Below, piece after piece: positions 31,167 through 40,048 of a stretch of DNA of 64,000 nt (its first letter is position 1; every line of letters starts with the position of its first letter). This DNA comes from Streptomyces sp. NK08204. Lineage in GTDB: Bacteria > Actinomycetota > Actinomycetes > Streptomycetales > Streptomycetaceae. The stretch is from contig NZ_JAINVF010000005.1 of the NCBI RefSeq assembly GCF_020400585.1, positions 124,001 through 188,000 of the forward strand, in the 5' to 3' direction. The notes beneath the pieces were generated by a model. The model did no database searches, had not been told where the DNA came from, and saw nothing but the letters and a program-made list of their open reading frames with translations. A program made the translations under genes and the position numbers.

Positions 31167-32501
31167 TCAGAGCGTGCGCAGGAGCACCGTCGGCTGTTCC
31201 ACGCAGTCCGCCACGTACCGCAGGAAGCCGCCCGCCGTGCCGCCGTCGCACACCCGGTGGTCGAAGGTGAGCGAGAGCTGGACGACCTGGCGCACGGCCA
31301 GCTCGCCCTCGTGCACCCAGGGCTTGGGGACGATGCGGCCGACGCCGAGCATGGCTGCTTCGGGGTGGTTGATGATCGGGGTGGAGCCGTCGACGCCGAA
31401 GACTCCGTAGTTGTTCAACGTGAAGGTGCCACCGGTGAGGTCCCCGGGGGTGAGCGTCCCGGTCCGCGCGGCCTCGGTGAGCCGGGCGAACTCCGCGGTC
31501 AGCGACTCGGCGTCGCGCGCATGGGCGTCCCGGACGACCGGTACGACCAGTCCGCGTTCCGTCTGCGCGGCGAACCCCAGGTGCACCTGGTCGAGTTGGA
31601 CGACCTCGCGGGCGTCGGCATCGACGTAGGAGTTCAGCTCGGGGAAGCGGGCGAGGGCGGCGGTGCAGATGCGGGCGAGCAGGGAGAGCAGGGAGATCTT
31701 CGTTCCGCCCGCCGCGTTCATCGCGGCCCGGGCGCGCATGAGTTCGGTGGCGTCCGCATCGACCCAGCAGGTGGCGTCGGGGATCTCCCGGCGGCTGCGC
31801 GACAGCTTGTCGGCCACGGCCCCGCGAATGCCCTTGAGGGGGGTGCGGATGCCGTTGCGGACGGAGGAGTGCGTGGGCGCGGCGGCGGGAGGTGTGGAGG
31901 CGGTGAGCGCCTGTCCCGTCGGGGCGGGTGCCGTCTGGGCGCGGAGCGCCTTCTCGACGTCCGCGCGCAGGATCAGGCCGTCCGGTCCTGAGCCCGCCAG
32001 GCAGCGCAGATCCACGCCGCCCTCGCGGGCGAGCCTGCGCACCAGGGGCGAGATCACGGGCACGGGACCCTCGGCGTGGACTGCCGGGACTGGGGCTACG
32101 ACGGCTGCCGGGACCACGGGGGGCGCGGCGGCTGCCGGCGCTTCTGGGGCCACCGGCGGTGCCGGCCGCACCCTGCGCCGCCGGGTCGGCGCTTCGGAGG
32201 TGCCGTAGCCGACCAGTACGTTGCCCGAGCCCCCGCCCTCGCCGTCGGAAGCCGTCGAGCCCACGGCCACTGTCAACAGGGGTGCGCCGACGGGCAGCTC
32301 GGTGCCCTCCTCGCCGAAGCGTGCGGTGACCACACCGCCGTACGGGCAGGGGACCTCGACCATCGCCTTGGCCGTCTCGACCTCCACGACCGGCTGGTCG
32401 ATGGTGACGACGTCGCCGACCTGGACCAGCCAGCGGACGATCTCCGCCTCGGTGAGGCCCTCGCCGAGGTCGGGAAGCTTGAACTCCAGCACCTGTGCCA
32501 T
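31167..32501 (-). CDS. bkdC: Branched-chain 2-oxo acid dehydrogenase E2, copy 2
   Basis: 444 residues: an N-terminal lipoyl domain with Lys45 in VETAKAMVE, an Arg/Pro/Ala linker (RRRRVRPAPPVAPEAP), a subunit-binding domain near residue 155 (SPLVRRLAREGGVDLRCL), and the CoA-dependent acyltransferase domain ending FDHRVCDGG. It is more divergent from copy 1 than expected for a recent duplication. ATG 32501 shares its A with the TGA of the upstream E1 beta gene. It is the last gene of the operon before the 17-bp terminator hairpin. Confidence 0.93.
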   Translation of the reverse strand: MAQVLEFKLPDLGEGLTEAEIVRWLVQVGDVVTIDQPVVEVETAKAMVEVPCPYGGVVTARFGEEGTELPVGAPLLTVAVGSTASDGEGGGSGNVLVGYGTSEAPTRRRRVRPAPPVAPEAPAAAAPPVVPAAVVAPVPAVHAEGPVPVISPLVRRLAREGGVDLRCLAGSGPDGLILRADVEKALRAQTAPAPTGQALTASTPPAAAPTHSSVRNGIRTPLKGIRGAVADKLSRSRREIPDATCWVDADATELMRARAAMNAAGGTKISLLSLLARICTAALARFPELNSYVDADAREVVQLDQVHLGFAAQTERGLVVPVVRDAHARDAESLTAEFARLTEAARTGTLTPGDLTGGTFTLNNYGVFGVDGSTPIINHPEAAMLGVGRIVPKPWVHEGELAVRQVVQLSLTFDHRVCDGGTAGGFLRYVADCVEQPTVLLRTL

Positions 32502-33505
32502 CAGCTCCCGGCCTCCCACTGCAGACGCGCGACGGCGTCCAGGATGCGGTCGACGCCGGGCAGGTGGTGCCGCTCCAGCATGGGCGGCGGGTAGGGGATG
32601 TCGAACCCGGCCACGCGCAGCACCGGCGCCTCAAGGTGGTGGAAGCAGCGCTCGGTGATGCGGGCCGCGATCTCCCCGCCCGGTCCGCCGAAACCGGTCG
32701 CCTCGTGCACGACGACCGCACGTCCGGTACGCCGCACGGCCGCGCAGACCGTCTCGTCGTCGAACGGCACCAGGGAGCGCAGGTCGACGACCTCCAGGTC
32801 CCAGCCCTCCGCCTGCGCGGCCTCGGCGGCCTCCAGACAGACCGGCAGGGACGGGCCGTAGGTGATGAGCGTGGCGCTGCGGCCCGCGCGCCGGACCACC
32901 GCCCGGCCGATGGGCTCGACGTCGGTGGGCTCCTCGGGGTTCCAGGAGTCCTTCGACCAGTACAGCCGCTTGGGCTCCAGGAAGACCACCGGGTCGTCGG
33001 AGGCGATGGCCTGGCGCAGCAGCCCGTAGGCGTCGGCGACGGTCGCCGGCGTGACGACGTGCAGCCCGGGGGTGGCCATGTAGTAGGCCTCGGAGGAGTC
33101 GCTGTGGTGCTCGACGCCGCCGATGCCGCCGCCGTAGGGGACGCGGACGGTGATCGGCAGGGGCATCCTGCCGCGCGTGCGGTTGCGCATCCGGGAGACG
33201 TGGCTGATCAGTTGCTCGAACGCCGGGTAGGCGAAGGCGTCGAACTGCATCTCGACGACCGGGCGCAGCCCGTACATGGCCATGCCGACGGCGGTGCCGA
33301 GGATGCCCGCCTCGGCGAGCGGGGTGTCGGTGCAGCGGTCCTCGCCGAACTCCTTGGCGAGTCCGTCGGTGACACGGAAGACGCCACCGAGCGTGCCGAC
33401 GTCCTCGCCCATGACATGGACGGTGGGGTCGGCGGCCATGGCATCGCGCATGGCACGCGTGAGGGCCTGGGCCATGGTGGCGGGCTTGACGGCCACGGTG
33501 GTCAT
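32501..33505 (-). CDS. bkdB: Branched-chain 2-oxo acid dehydrogenase E1 beta, copy 2
   Basis: 334 residues, with GEDVGTLGGVFRVTDGL, VRVPYGGGIGGVEHHSDS and RVAGFDIPYPPPMLE, the same landmarks as copy 1 (about the same length). A GGPGGEIAARITERCFHH segment near the C terminus is typical of the family. ATG 33505 overlaps the stop of the E1 alpha gene by 4 bp, and its own stop overlaps the E2 start, so the three subunits are translationally coupled for equimolar synthesis. Confidence 0.94.
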   Translation of the reverse strand: MTTVAVKPATMAQALTRAMRDAMAADPTVHVMGEDVGTLGGVFRVTDGLAKEFGEDRCTDTPLAEAGILGTAVGMAMYGLRPVVEMQFDAFAYPAFEQLISHVSRMRNRTRGRMPLPITVRVPYGGGIGGVEHHSDSSEAYYMATPGLHVVTPATVADAYGLLRQAIASDDPVVFLEPKRLYWSKDSWNPEEPTDVEPIGRAVVRRAGRSATLITYGPSLPVCLEAAEAAQAEGWDLEVVDLRSLVPFDDETVCAAVRRTGRAVVVHEATGFGGPGGEIAARITERCFHHLEAPVLRVAGFDIPYPPPMLERHHLPGVDRILDAVARLQWEAGS

Positions 33506-34656
33506 CGGTGACCGCCTTCCTGGTGGTGCTCGTCGTCCTGCTCGGCTGCCAGTTCGGCCTGCAGCAGGGCGCGCTGCTCGCGCAGTTGCGCCGTGGTCTC
33601 GGCGTATACGTGGTCGAACAGGTCCATGGGGTTCAGCTCGGGGTCGCGGTTCATGCGCTCACGCAGGGCGGCGGCCATCGCCTCGGCGTCCTGCCGGGCG
33701 GCCTCGACACCTGCCTCGTCGAGCAGTCCGCGCGTGGTCATCTCCCGCCCCAGCAGCTCGATCGGGTCGTGGGCGCGCCAGGCCTCGACCTCGGCGTCGC
33801 CCCGGTAGCGGGTGGCGTCGTCGGCGTTGGTGTGGGCGTCGATGCGGTAGGTCACCGCCTCGATCAGGGTCGGGCCGCCGCCCTCTCGCGCGCGCTGTAC
33901 GGCGTCACGGAGCACCTCGTGGACGGCGACGGCGTCGTTGCCGTCGACCAGCCGGCCCGGCATGCCGTAGCCGACGGCCTTGTGGGCCAGGGAGGGCGCG
34001 GCGGTCTGCTTGTCGAGCGGGACGGAGATGGCGAAGCCGTTGTTCTGCACGAGGAAGACGACCGGTGCCTGCCAGACGGCCGCGAAGTTCAGCGCCTCGT
34101 GGAAGTCGCCCTCGCTGGTGCCGCCGTCGCCGATCATGGCGAGCGCGACCACGTCGTCGCCCTTGAGGCGGGCGGCGTGGGCGAGGCCGACGGCGTGCGG
34201 GAGCTGGGTGGCGAGCGGGGTGCTGAGGGGGGCGACCCGGTGGGCGTAGGGGTCGTAGCCGCTGTGCCAGTCACCGCGCAGCAGGGTGAGGGCCTCGGCG
34301 GGGTCGACGCCCCGGGCGACGACGGCGAGGGTGTCGCGGTAGCTGGGGAAGAGCCAGTCGCGCTCTTCGAGGGCCAGCGCGGCGGCGACCTCACAGGCCT
34401 CCTGGCCGGTGCTGGAGGGGTAGACGGCGAGGCGGCCCTGCTTGGTGAGCGCGGTGGCCTGCGTGTTGTAGCGGCGACCGCGTACAAGCTCGCTGTAGAG
34501 CCGGCGCAGCAGGTCCGGGTCGGCCTTTCCGGCCGCCTCGGTGCCGAGGACGCGGTAGGGCTCGGCGTCGGGCAGCAGCGGCGCGGGGTCCATACGGGGC
34601 TGCCAGGCGGGCGGCGGCGATGGCCGATACGCGCCCCGCTGCTCCATGACCGTCAT
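33502..34656 (-). CDS. bkdA: Branched-chain 2-oxo acid dehydrogenase E1 alpha, copy 2
   Basis: 384 residues. The ThDP-binding motif is MIGDGGTSEGDFHEALNF to FLVQNNGFA, and the conserved YRIDAHTNADDATRYR loop follows. The basic N-terminal tail of copy 1 is absent; a short Pro-rich leader (YRPSPPPAWQPRMDPAP) is present instead. GAGGAGG lies 7 bases before ATG 34656. It is the first gene of bkdABC copy 2 and is divergent from the Lrp-type bkdR, 175 bp away, with a PaaR-like palindrome in between. Confidence 0.94.
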   Translation of the reverse strand: MTVMEQRGAYRPSPPPAWQPRMDPAPLLPDAEPYRVLGTEAAGKADPDLLRRLYSELVRGRRYNTQATALTKQGRLAVYPSSTGQEACEVAAALALEERDWLFPSYRDTLAVVARGVDPAEALTLLRGDWHSGYDPYAHRVAPLSTPLATQLPHAVGLAHAARLKGDDVVALAMIGDGGTSEGDFHEALNFAAVWQAPVVFLVQNNGFAISVPLDKQTAAPSLAHKAVGYGMPGRLVDGNDAVAVHEVLRDAVQRAREGGGPTLIEAVTYRIDAHTNADDATRYRGDAEVEAWRAHDPIELLGREMTTRGLLDEAGVEAARQDAEAMAAALRERMNRDPELNPMDLFDHVYAETTAQLREQRALLQAELAAEQDDEHHQEGGHR

Positions 34657-34716
34657 GACGGCACCTCCTCGTGGGAGTGACTACGAGAGGCGTGTCGGCT
34701 GTGACCCGCCTCACCT

Positions 34717-34730
34717 ACCGATTGTTCGGT
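34717..34730. promoter_or_regulatory. PaaR-like operator between bkdA copy 2 and bkdR
   Basis: ACCGATTGTTCGGT is a 5+4+5 bp inverted repeat, 61 bp upstream of the bkdA start. It differs at one base from the site at 37488 (ACCGATCGTTCGGT) and matches the site at 42451 in both arms. The shared pattern ACCGAWYGWTCGGT and its position near paaR suggest TetR-type PaaR binding. Confidence 0.55.
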
Positions 34731-34831
34731 CGTCGGCACATTTTGGCTACAGGCACCTTCGGGCTGTGGACAAACGGTTCTCCACAGCCTGGAATGAATG
34801 CAGGACGTCCACGGCGGCAAAGCGGGGGGAC

Positions 34832-35332
34832 ATGGCAGTTGAACAAATGGCCGACGGGCCGCAGGGGAGCATCCCGCTCGTGCCGCCACGGCCGCTCGAC
34901 GCCATCGATCAGGACATCCTGAAAATCCTCCAGGCGGACGGCCGCGCATCCATACGGTCCGTCGCCGAACGGGTCCACGTCTCGCGCGCCAATGCCTACG
35001 CCCGCATCAACCGGCTGGTCGAGGACGGGGTGATACGGGGCTTCAGTGCCCGCGTGGACCACGAACGGGCGGGGCACGGCACGTCGGCGTACGTGACGCT
35101 GAAGATCGTCCAGAACACCTGGCGCACGGTTCGCGAGCAGCTGCGCCGGCTCCCCGGCGCCTCTCACATCGCTCTGGTGGGCGGGGACTTCGACGTACTG
35201 CTGCTGGTGCACACGCCCGACAACAGGGCGCTGCGCGAGCTGGTGCTCACCCGGCTCCAGGCGATACCCGAGGTGCTGAGCACGCGCACGCTGCTGGTGT
35301 TCGAGGAGGAGGACCTGGAGCCGGAAGGGTGA
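34832..35332 (+). CDS. bkdR: Lrp/AsnC-family regulator divergent from bkdABC
   Basis: 166 residues. The N-terminal HTH (LDAIDQDILKILQADGRASI, VAERVHVSRANAYARINRL) and the C-terminal RAM ligand-binding domain (~95-160, GDFDVLLLVHTPDN) define an Lrp/AsnC protein. Its position opposite the bkd operon matches BkdR regulators of Pseudomonas and Streptomyces, which respond to branched-chain amino acids or oxo acids. ATG 34832 follows AGCGGGGGGAC. The stop codon directly abuts the stop of the convergent paaR gene. Confidence 0.88.
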   Translation: MAVEQMADGPQGSIPLVPPRPLDAIDQDILKILQADGRASIRSVAERVHVSRANAYARINRLVEDGVIRGFSARVDHERAGHGTSAYVTLKIVQNTWRTVREQLRRLPGASHIALVGGDFDVLLLVHTPDNRALRELVLTRLQAIPEVLSTRTLLVFEEEDLEPEG

Positions 35333-35920
35333 TCAGCCCCGGCGCAGCCCCGAGAAGACCAGCTTCACGACCGCGTCGGACACCTCACGGTGGCTCGCGC
35401 CGCGCACCTCGGGCCGGTACCACTCCACGATGGAGTTGATCATTCCGAAGACCAGCCGGGTGGCCAGGCGCACCTCCACGTCACCGCGTATGTCGCCCTC
35501 GGCCGCCGCGGCCCTCAGCAGGTCGGCCACGCGGTGGTCGAAGTCGCGGCGCCGCTCCAGCGCCCACCGTTCGGTGGCGGTGTTGCCGCGCACGCGCAGC
35601 AGCAGCGTCACGTACGGCAGCTCGGCTATGAGCACCTCGACCATGCGCCGTACGACGTGCTCCAGGCGGTCGGCGGGCCGCCCCGCGCGCGCGGGCTCCT
35701 CCTCCAGGATGGCGAACAGGCCGTCCAGCGCCCGGCTGACGGCCCGGCGCAGCAGCTCCTCCTTGCCGCTGACGTGGTGGTAGATGGACGACTTGGAGAT
35801 GCCGGCCGCCTTGGAGAGATGCTCCATGGAGGTGCCGTCGTAGCCGCGTTCGTTGAAGATCCGGACGGCCACGGAGAGCAGTGTCTCGGGGGTGTACGTG
35901 TCGCGCCTGGCGGTGGTCAT
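35333..35920 (-). CDS. paaR: TetR-family regulator, probable phenylacetate repressor PaaR
   Basis: 195 residues. The N-terminal TetR HTH reads GTSMEHLSKAAGISKSSIYHHVSGKEELL, and the C-terminal ligand domain is all helical (~60-190). It is translationally coupled to paaH by a 4-bp ATGA overlap and sits in a paa region, as known TetR-type PaaR repressors of Actinobacteria and Thermus do; those respond to phenylacetyl-CoA. Three ACCGAnnGnTCGGT palindromes within 8 kb are its likely operators. The gene symbol rests on context rather than on a diagnostic residue. Confidence 0.82.
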   Translation of the reverse strand: MTTARRDTYTPETLLSVAVRIFNERGYDGTSMEHLSKAAGISKSSIYHHVSGKEELLRRAVSRALDGLFAILEEEPARAGRPADRLEHVVRRMVEVLIAELPYVTLLLRVRGNTATERWALERRRDFDHRVADLLRAAAAEGDIRGDVEVRLATRLVFGMINSIVEWYRPEVRGASHREVSDAVVKLVFSGLRRG

Positions 35921-37431
35921 GAGGTGCCCTCCCGCTTGTCGGTGGCATAGGCGTGACGGTAGAGCGCGAGGGAGGGCGCGTAGCGTCCGGAGGGGTCGCG
36001 CTCGTGCATCTCGTCCAGGATGTCGAAGGCGACGTCGCGGCCGAGCCTGCGGCTCCATTCGAAGGGGCCGAGCGGGTAGTTGACGCCGAGCCGCATCGCG
36101 GTGTCGACGTCCTCCTCGGTGGCCACGCCCTTGGCGACGGCGTCGTACGCGAGGTCGATGATCCGGGCGACGGCACGGGCGACGATCATGCCGGGGATGT
36201 CGCCGATGACGCTGACGTCCTTGCCGAGCGCCTGGAAGAGGCCGGTGGCCTCGGCGAGGGTCTGGGGTGAGGTGTCCTGGGAGGCGGACAGGGCGACGCG
36301 GGTGGCGGTGCGGTAGTCGAGGGCGAGGTCGAAGTAGACGACGTCCCGGAACTCCACCGAGGTCTGGCCGTCGGCGAGCACCAGCTGGCCACCGCTCGGC
36401 AGCACCAGACGGGTGCCGTGGTCCTCTTCCTCCTCGCGAACCCGGATGCCCGCCTCGCGGATCAGCGCGAGCAGCTCGGCCGCGGGCCCCAGCCCGCCCT
36501 CGGCGATGACGTAGGCGGGCGGCTGCTCCTTCTCGGCGGTGTGCGGCTCGGCGCGCTCGGCTCCGTCGGCGTAGTCGTACCAGCCGTGCCCCGTCTTGCG
36601 GCCGAGCCTGCCGGACTCCACCAGGCGGCGCTGGGCCAGGGACGGCGTGAAACGCACGTCCTGGAAGAAGGACTGCCACACGGAGTGGGTGACGGACTCG
36701 TTGACGTCCTGCCCGATCAGGTCGGTCAGTTCGAAGGCTCCCATTTTGAAGCCGCCGCACTCACGCAGGACGGCGTCGATGGTGGCCGGGTCGGCGGCCT
36801 GCGCCTCGTAGACCGCGAACGCCTCGGCGTAGAAGGGCCGGGCGATCCGGTTGACGATGAAGCCGGGGGTGTCCGCGCAGGCTACCGGCGTCTTGCCCCA
36901 GGCGCGGGCGGTCTCGTACGCGCGCGTGGCCGATGTGACGTCGGTGGCGAACCCGGAGACGACCTCGACCAGGGGCAGCAGCGGCGCCGGGTTGAAGAAG
37001 TGCAGGCCCACGAACCGGCCGGGGTGGCGCAGGGCGCCGCCGATGGCCGTCACCGACAGGGACGAGGTGTTGGTGGCGAGCAGGCAGTCCTCGGCGACGA
37101 TCTCCTCCAGCTCGCCGAAGAGCCGCTGCTTGACGTCCAGCCGCTCCAGGACGGCCTCGACGACCAGCCCGCACTCGGCCAGCTCCGTGAGGGCGTCGAC
37201 AGGCCTGAGACGGGTGAGGGCCGCGTCCCGGGCGGCGGCGGAGAGCCGGTCCTTGGCCACGAGCCGGTCGAGGCGGGCCCCGATGGCGGCGACCGCGTCC
37301 CGGGCACGTCCGGGCACGGTGTCGTAGAGCCGCACGGGGTGCCCGGCGACCAGCGCGACCTGGGCGATGCCCTGGCCCATGGTGCCGGTGCCGACGACGG
37401 CCACGGGGCTGCTGAGGTCGAGTGCTGTCAT
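35917..37431 (-). CDS. paaH: 3-hydroxyacyl-CoA dehydrogenase PaaH
   Basis: 504 residues. An NAD-binding Rossmann domain starts VAVVGTGTMGQGIAQVA. The catalytic His lies in LHFFNPAPLLPLVEVV, and two C-terminal 3HCDH helical domains follow (PGFIVNRIARPFYAEAFAVY near residue 190 and PGMIVARAVARIIDLAYDAV near 420). This duplicated C-terminal layout and length match PaaH/PaaC of phenylacetate breakdown, which oxidises 3-hydroxyadipyl-CoA to 3-oxoadipyl-CoA. It is transcribed with paaR. A PaaR-like palindrome lies 57 bp upstream of its start. Confidence 0.9.
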   Translation of the reverse strand: MTALDLSSPVAVVGTGTMGQGIAQVALVAGHPVRLYDTVPGRARDAVAAIGARLDRLVAKDRLSAAARDAALTRLRPVDALTELAECGLVVEAVLERLDVKQRLFGELEEIVAEDCLLATNTSSLSVTAIGGALRHPGRFVGLHFFNPAPLLPLVEVVSGFATDVTSATRAYETARAWGKTPVACADTPGFIVNRIARPFYAEAFAVYEAQAADPATIDAVLRECGGFKMGAFELTDLIGQDVNESVTHSVWQSFFQDVRFTPSLAQRRLVESGRLGRKTGHGWYDYADGAERAEPHTAEKEQPPAYVIAEGGLGPAAELLALIREAGIRVREEEEDHGTRLVLPSGGQLVLADGQTSVEFRDVVYFDLALDYRTATRVALSASQDTSPQTLAEATGLFQALGKDVSVIGDIPGMIVARAVARIIDLAYDAVAKGVATEEDVDTAMRLGVNYPLGPFEWSRRLGRDVAFDILDEMHERDPSGRYAPSLALYRHAYATDKREGTS

Positions 37432-37487
37432 GAGCGCGATCCTCCCGCACGGGGTTTTCCACAGATGCGGCAGGCCCCCTTGTCCCG

Positions 37488-37501
37488 ACCGATCGTTCGG
37501 T
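37488..37501. promoter_or_regulatory. PaaR-like operator between paaH and paaN
   Basis: ACCGATCGTTCGGT, a perfect 5-bp-arm inverted repeat, is embedded in CCCGACCGATCGTTCGGTTAC. It is centred in the divergent promoter region of paaH-paaR and paaN and could control both. Confidence 0.65.
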
Positions 37502-37590
37502 TACTCTAGCTCTCACCGGCTGTCCCTGCCCATGTTTCTGCCAGGTCATGAACTAGACGAAGAGTTCTCCAGACGAGGAGTTGGTCCCGC

Positions 37591-39285
37591 ATGGCCGCCG
37601 AACCGACCGCGCACGAGCTGATCGCCAAGCACCGGTCCACTCTCGACCAGGCGCTGGAAGCGATCCGCACACGCGCGTACTGGTCTCCGCACCCCGAGCA
37701 CCCCAAGGCCTACGGCGAGCACGGCAGCCTGGACGCGGCGGCGGGCAAGGCCGCCTTCGACGCCCTGCTGGGCAACCGCCTGGACCTCACCGACCAGCCC
37801 GGCACCGACGACTGGGTGGGCGAGGAGGTCTCCCCCTACGGCATCGAGCTGGGCGTGACCTACCCGCACGCGGACCTCGACGTGCTGCTGCCCGCGATGA
37901 AGGCCGGGCAGCCCGCCTGGCGGGACGCGGGCCCGGAGCTGCGTGCCGCGGTGTGCCTGGAGATCCTCAAGCGGATCAGCGACCGCACGCACCAGTTCGC
38001 GCACGCGGTCATGCACACCAGCGGACAGGCGTTCATGATGGCCTTCCAGGCGGGCGGCCCGCACGCCCAGGACCGCGGCCTGGAGGCGGTGGCCTACGCG
38101 TACGCGGAGCAGGTCCGCACCCCCGGGACGGCCGAGTGGAGCAAGCCGCAGGGCAAGCGCGACCCGCTGGTCCTCACCAAGCAGTTCACGCCGGTTCCGC
38201 GCGGCATCGGCCTGGTCATCGGCTGCAACACCTTCCCGACCTGGAACGGCTACCCGGGCCTCTTCGCCTCCCTGGCCACCGGCAACGCCGTCCTGGTCAA
38301 GCCGCACCCGCGTGCGGTGCTGCCGCTCGCACTCACCGTGCGCATCGCCCGGGACGTGCTCGCCGAGGCGGGCTTCGACCCGAACCTGGTGGCGCTGGCC
38401 GCCGAGCGCCCCGGCGAGGGCATCGCCAAGACGCTCGCCACCCGCCCCGAGATCAAGATCATCGACTACACGGGGTCGACGGCGTTCGGTGACTGGCTGG
38501 AGGCCAACGCCCGCCAGGCGCAGGTCTACACGGAAAAGGCCGGCGTCAACACGGTGATCGTCCACTCGACGGACGACTACAAGGGCATGCTGTCCAACCT
38601 GGCGTTCTCGCTGTCCCTGTACAGCGGCCAGATGTGCACCACCCCGCAGAACCTGCTGATCCCGCGCGACGGCATCCGCACCGACGAGGGCCCCAAGACC
38701 TTCGACGAGGTCACCGCCGACCTCGCCCGCGCGGTCGACGGCCTCCTCGGCGACGACGCGCGCGCGAACGCCCTGCTCGGCGCGATCGTCAACCCGGACG
38801 TGAAGGCCCGTCTGGAGGCCGCGGCCGGCCTCGGCGAGGTCGCCCTCGCCTCCCGCGAGATCACCAACCCGGAGTTCCCGGACGCGGTCGTGCGCACCCC
38901 GGTCATCGTCAAGCTGGACGGTGCCAAGCCGGACGACGAGGCCGCCTACATGAGCGAGTGCTTCGGCCCGGTCTCCTTCGCCGTCGCCGTCGACTCGCTG
39001 GACGACGCGGTCGGGCTGCTGCGCCGCACGGTACGCGAGAAGGGCGCGATGACGGTCGGCGCGTACACCGCCGACGCGGAGGCCGAGCGGGCCGTCGAGG
39101 AGGTGTGCCTGGAGGAGTCCGCCCAGCTGTCCTTCAACCTGACGAGCGGGGTGTACGTGAACCAGACGGCCGCGTTCTCCGACTTCCATGGCTCGGGCGG
39201 CAACCCGGCGGCCAACGCCGCGCTGTGCGACGGCGCGTTCGTGGCCAACCGGTTCCGGGTTGTGGAGGTCCGCCGGCAGGCCTGA
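37591..39285 (+). CDS. paaN: Phenylacetic acid degradation protein PaaN (aldehyde dehydrogenase fold)
   Basis: 564 residues with an aldehyde-dehydrogenase fold: GIGLVIGCNTFPTWNGYPG, TGSTAFGDWLEANA, the nucleophile region YSGQMCTTPQNLLIP and ESAQLSFNLTSGVYVNQT near the end. It lacks the MaoC hydratase domain of PaaZ, so it is the stand-alone PaaN type of Actinobacteria. It probably oxidises the semialdehyde formed after oxepin-CoA ring opening. GAGGAG stands 10 bases before ATG 37591. It is divergent from paaH over a PaaR-like site and ends 7 bp from the convergent methyltransferase gene. Confidence 0.88.
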   Translation: MAAEPTAHELIAKHRSTLDQALEAIRTRAYWSPHPEHPKAYGEHGSLDAAAGKAAFDALLGNRLDLTDQPGTDDWVGEEVSPYGIELGVTYPHADLDVLLPAMKAGQPAWRDAGPELRAAVCLEILKRISDRTHQFAHAVMHTSGQAFMMAFQAGGPHAQDRGLEAVAYAYAEQVRTPGTAEWSKPQGKRDPLVLTKQFTPVPRGIGLVIGCNTFPTWNGYPGLFASLATGNAVLVKPHPRAVLPLALTVRIARDVLAEAGFDPNLVALAAERPGEGIAKTLATRPEIKIIDYTGSTAFGDWLEANARQAQVYTEKAGVNTVIVHSTDDYKGMLSNLAFSLSLYSGQMCTTPQNLLIPRDGIRTDEGPKTFDEVTADLARAVDGLLGDDARANALLGAIVNPDVKARLEAAAGLGEVALASREITNPEFPDAVVRTPVIVKLDGAKPDDEAAYMSECFGPVSFAVAVDSLDDAVGLLRRTVREKGAMTVGAYTADAEAERAVEEVCLEESAQLSFNLTSGVYVNQTAAFSDFHGSGGNPAANAALCDGAFVANRFRVVEVRRQA

Positions 39286-39292
39286 GCCGTCC

Positions 39293-40048
39293 TCAGCGGA
39301 CGGCGGCTGCGCCCCCGGCGGCGCTCCAGTGGTACAGCGTCATCGCCACACTGGTGGCGAGGTTGTAGCTGGAGACCTGGGGGCGCATCGGCAGCCGGAG
39401 CAGACGGTCGGCACGCGCGCGCAGCTCGGCCGACAGGCCGCTGCGCTCCGACCCGAAGGCCAGTACGGCGTCGTCGGGCAGCTTCGTGCCGCGGATGTCC
39501 TCGCCCTCCGGGTCGAGCGCGAACAGCGGCCCGGCGGGCAGCTCGTCGACGCCGAGCCGCTCCACGGCGGTCGCGAAGTGCAGCCCCGCGCCACCGCGCA
39601 CCACCGTGGGGTGCCAGGGGTCGAGCGTGCCCGTGGTGACCACACCGGTCGCCCCGAAGCCTGCGGCCAGCCGGATGACGGCTCCGGCGTTTCCCAGGTT
39701 GCGCGGATGGTCGAGGACCACGACCGGGGCGGTGCGCGGGGTGCGGGCCAGCGCCCGCAGGTTGGCCTCACGGGAGGGTCGTACGGCCAGCGCTGCCACC
39801 CCGGTGGGGTGCGGGCGGGGCACGAGGGAGGCGTACGTCTCCTGCGGCACCTCGGTCAGCAGCGCCGCCAGCCGGTCGTGTACGTCCCCGGCCAGCTCCT
39901 CGGCGAGGGCGAGGGCGGCGCGCCGGTCGTTGGTGACCGCCACCGGGACCTCGGCCCCGAAGCGCAGCGCGTGCTTCAGGGCGTGGAAGCCGTCGAGCAG
40001 CACGGTGTCCGCGGCATGCTGCCGCCAGCGGGTCAGGGGGTCGGTCAT
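39293..40048 (-). CDS. TrmH/SpoU-family RNA 2'-O-methyltransferase
   Basis: 251 residues. The SPOUT motifs are clear: motif 1 DHPRNLGNAGAVIRLAAGFG, motif 2 LAFGSERSGLS and motif 3 LPMRPQVSSYNLATSVAM, which form the AdoMet-binding trefoil knot. An N-terminal L30e-like substrate domain covers residues ~1-90. It should methylate a ribose 2'-OH in rRNA or tRNA; the target nucleotide is unknown. ATG 40048 overlaps the stop of the HTTM protein gene (ATGA), tying it to the HTTM/DUF5819 operon, and it is out of place functionally among paa genes. Confidence 0.92.
   Translation of the reverse strand: MTDPLTRWRQHAADTVLLDGFHALKHALRFGAEVPVAVTNDRRAALALAEELAGDVHDRLAALLTEVPQETYASLVPRPHPTGVAALAVRPSREANLRALARTPRTAPVVVLDHPRNLGNAGAVIRLAAGFGATGVVTTGTLDPWHPTVVRGGAGLHFATAVERLGVDELPAGPLFALDPEGEDIRGTKLPDDAVLAFGSERSGLSAELRARADRLLRLPMRPQVSSYNLATSVAMTLYHWSAAGGAAAVR

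Noticed and set aside
36650..36665. Second parS-like sequence (GGCGTGAAACGC)
   Set aside because: Only one half-site resembles parS and the palindrome is not complete; it lies in the paaH coding sequence.
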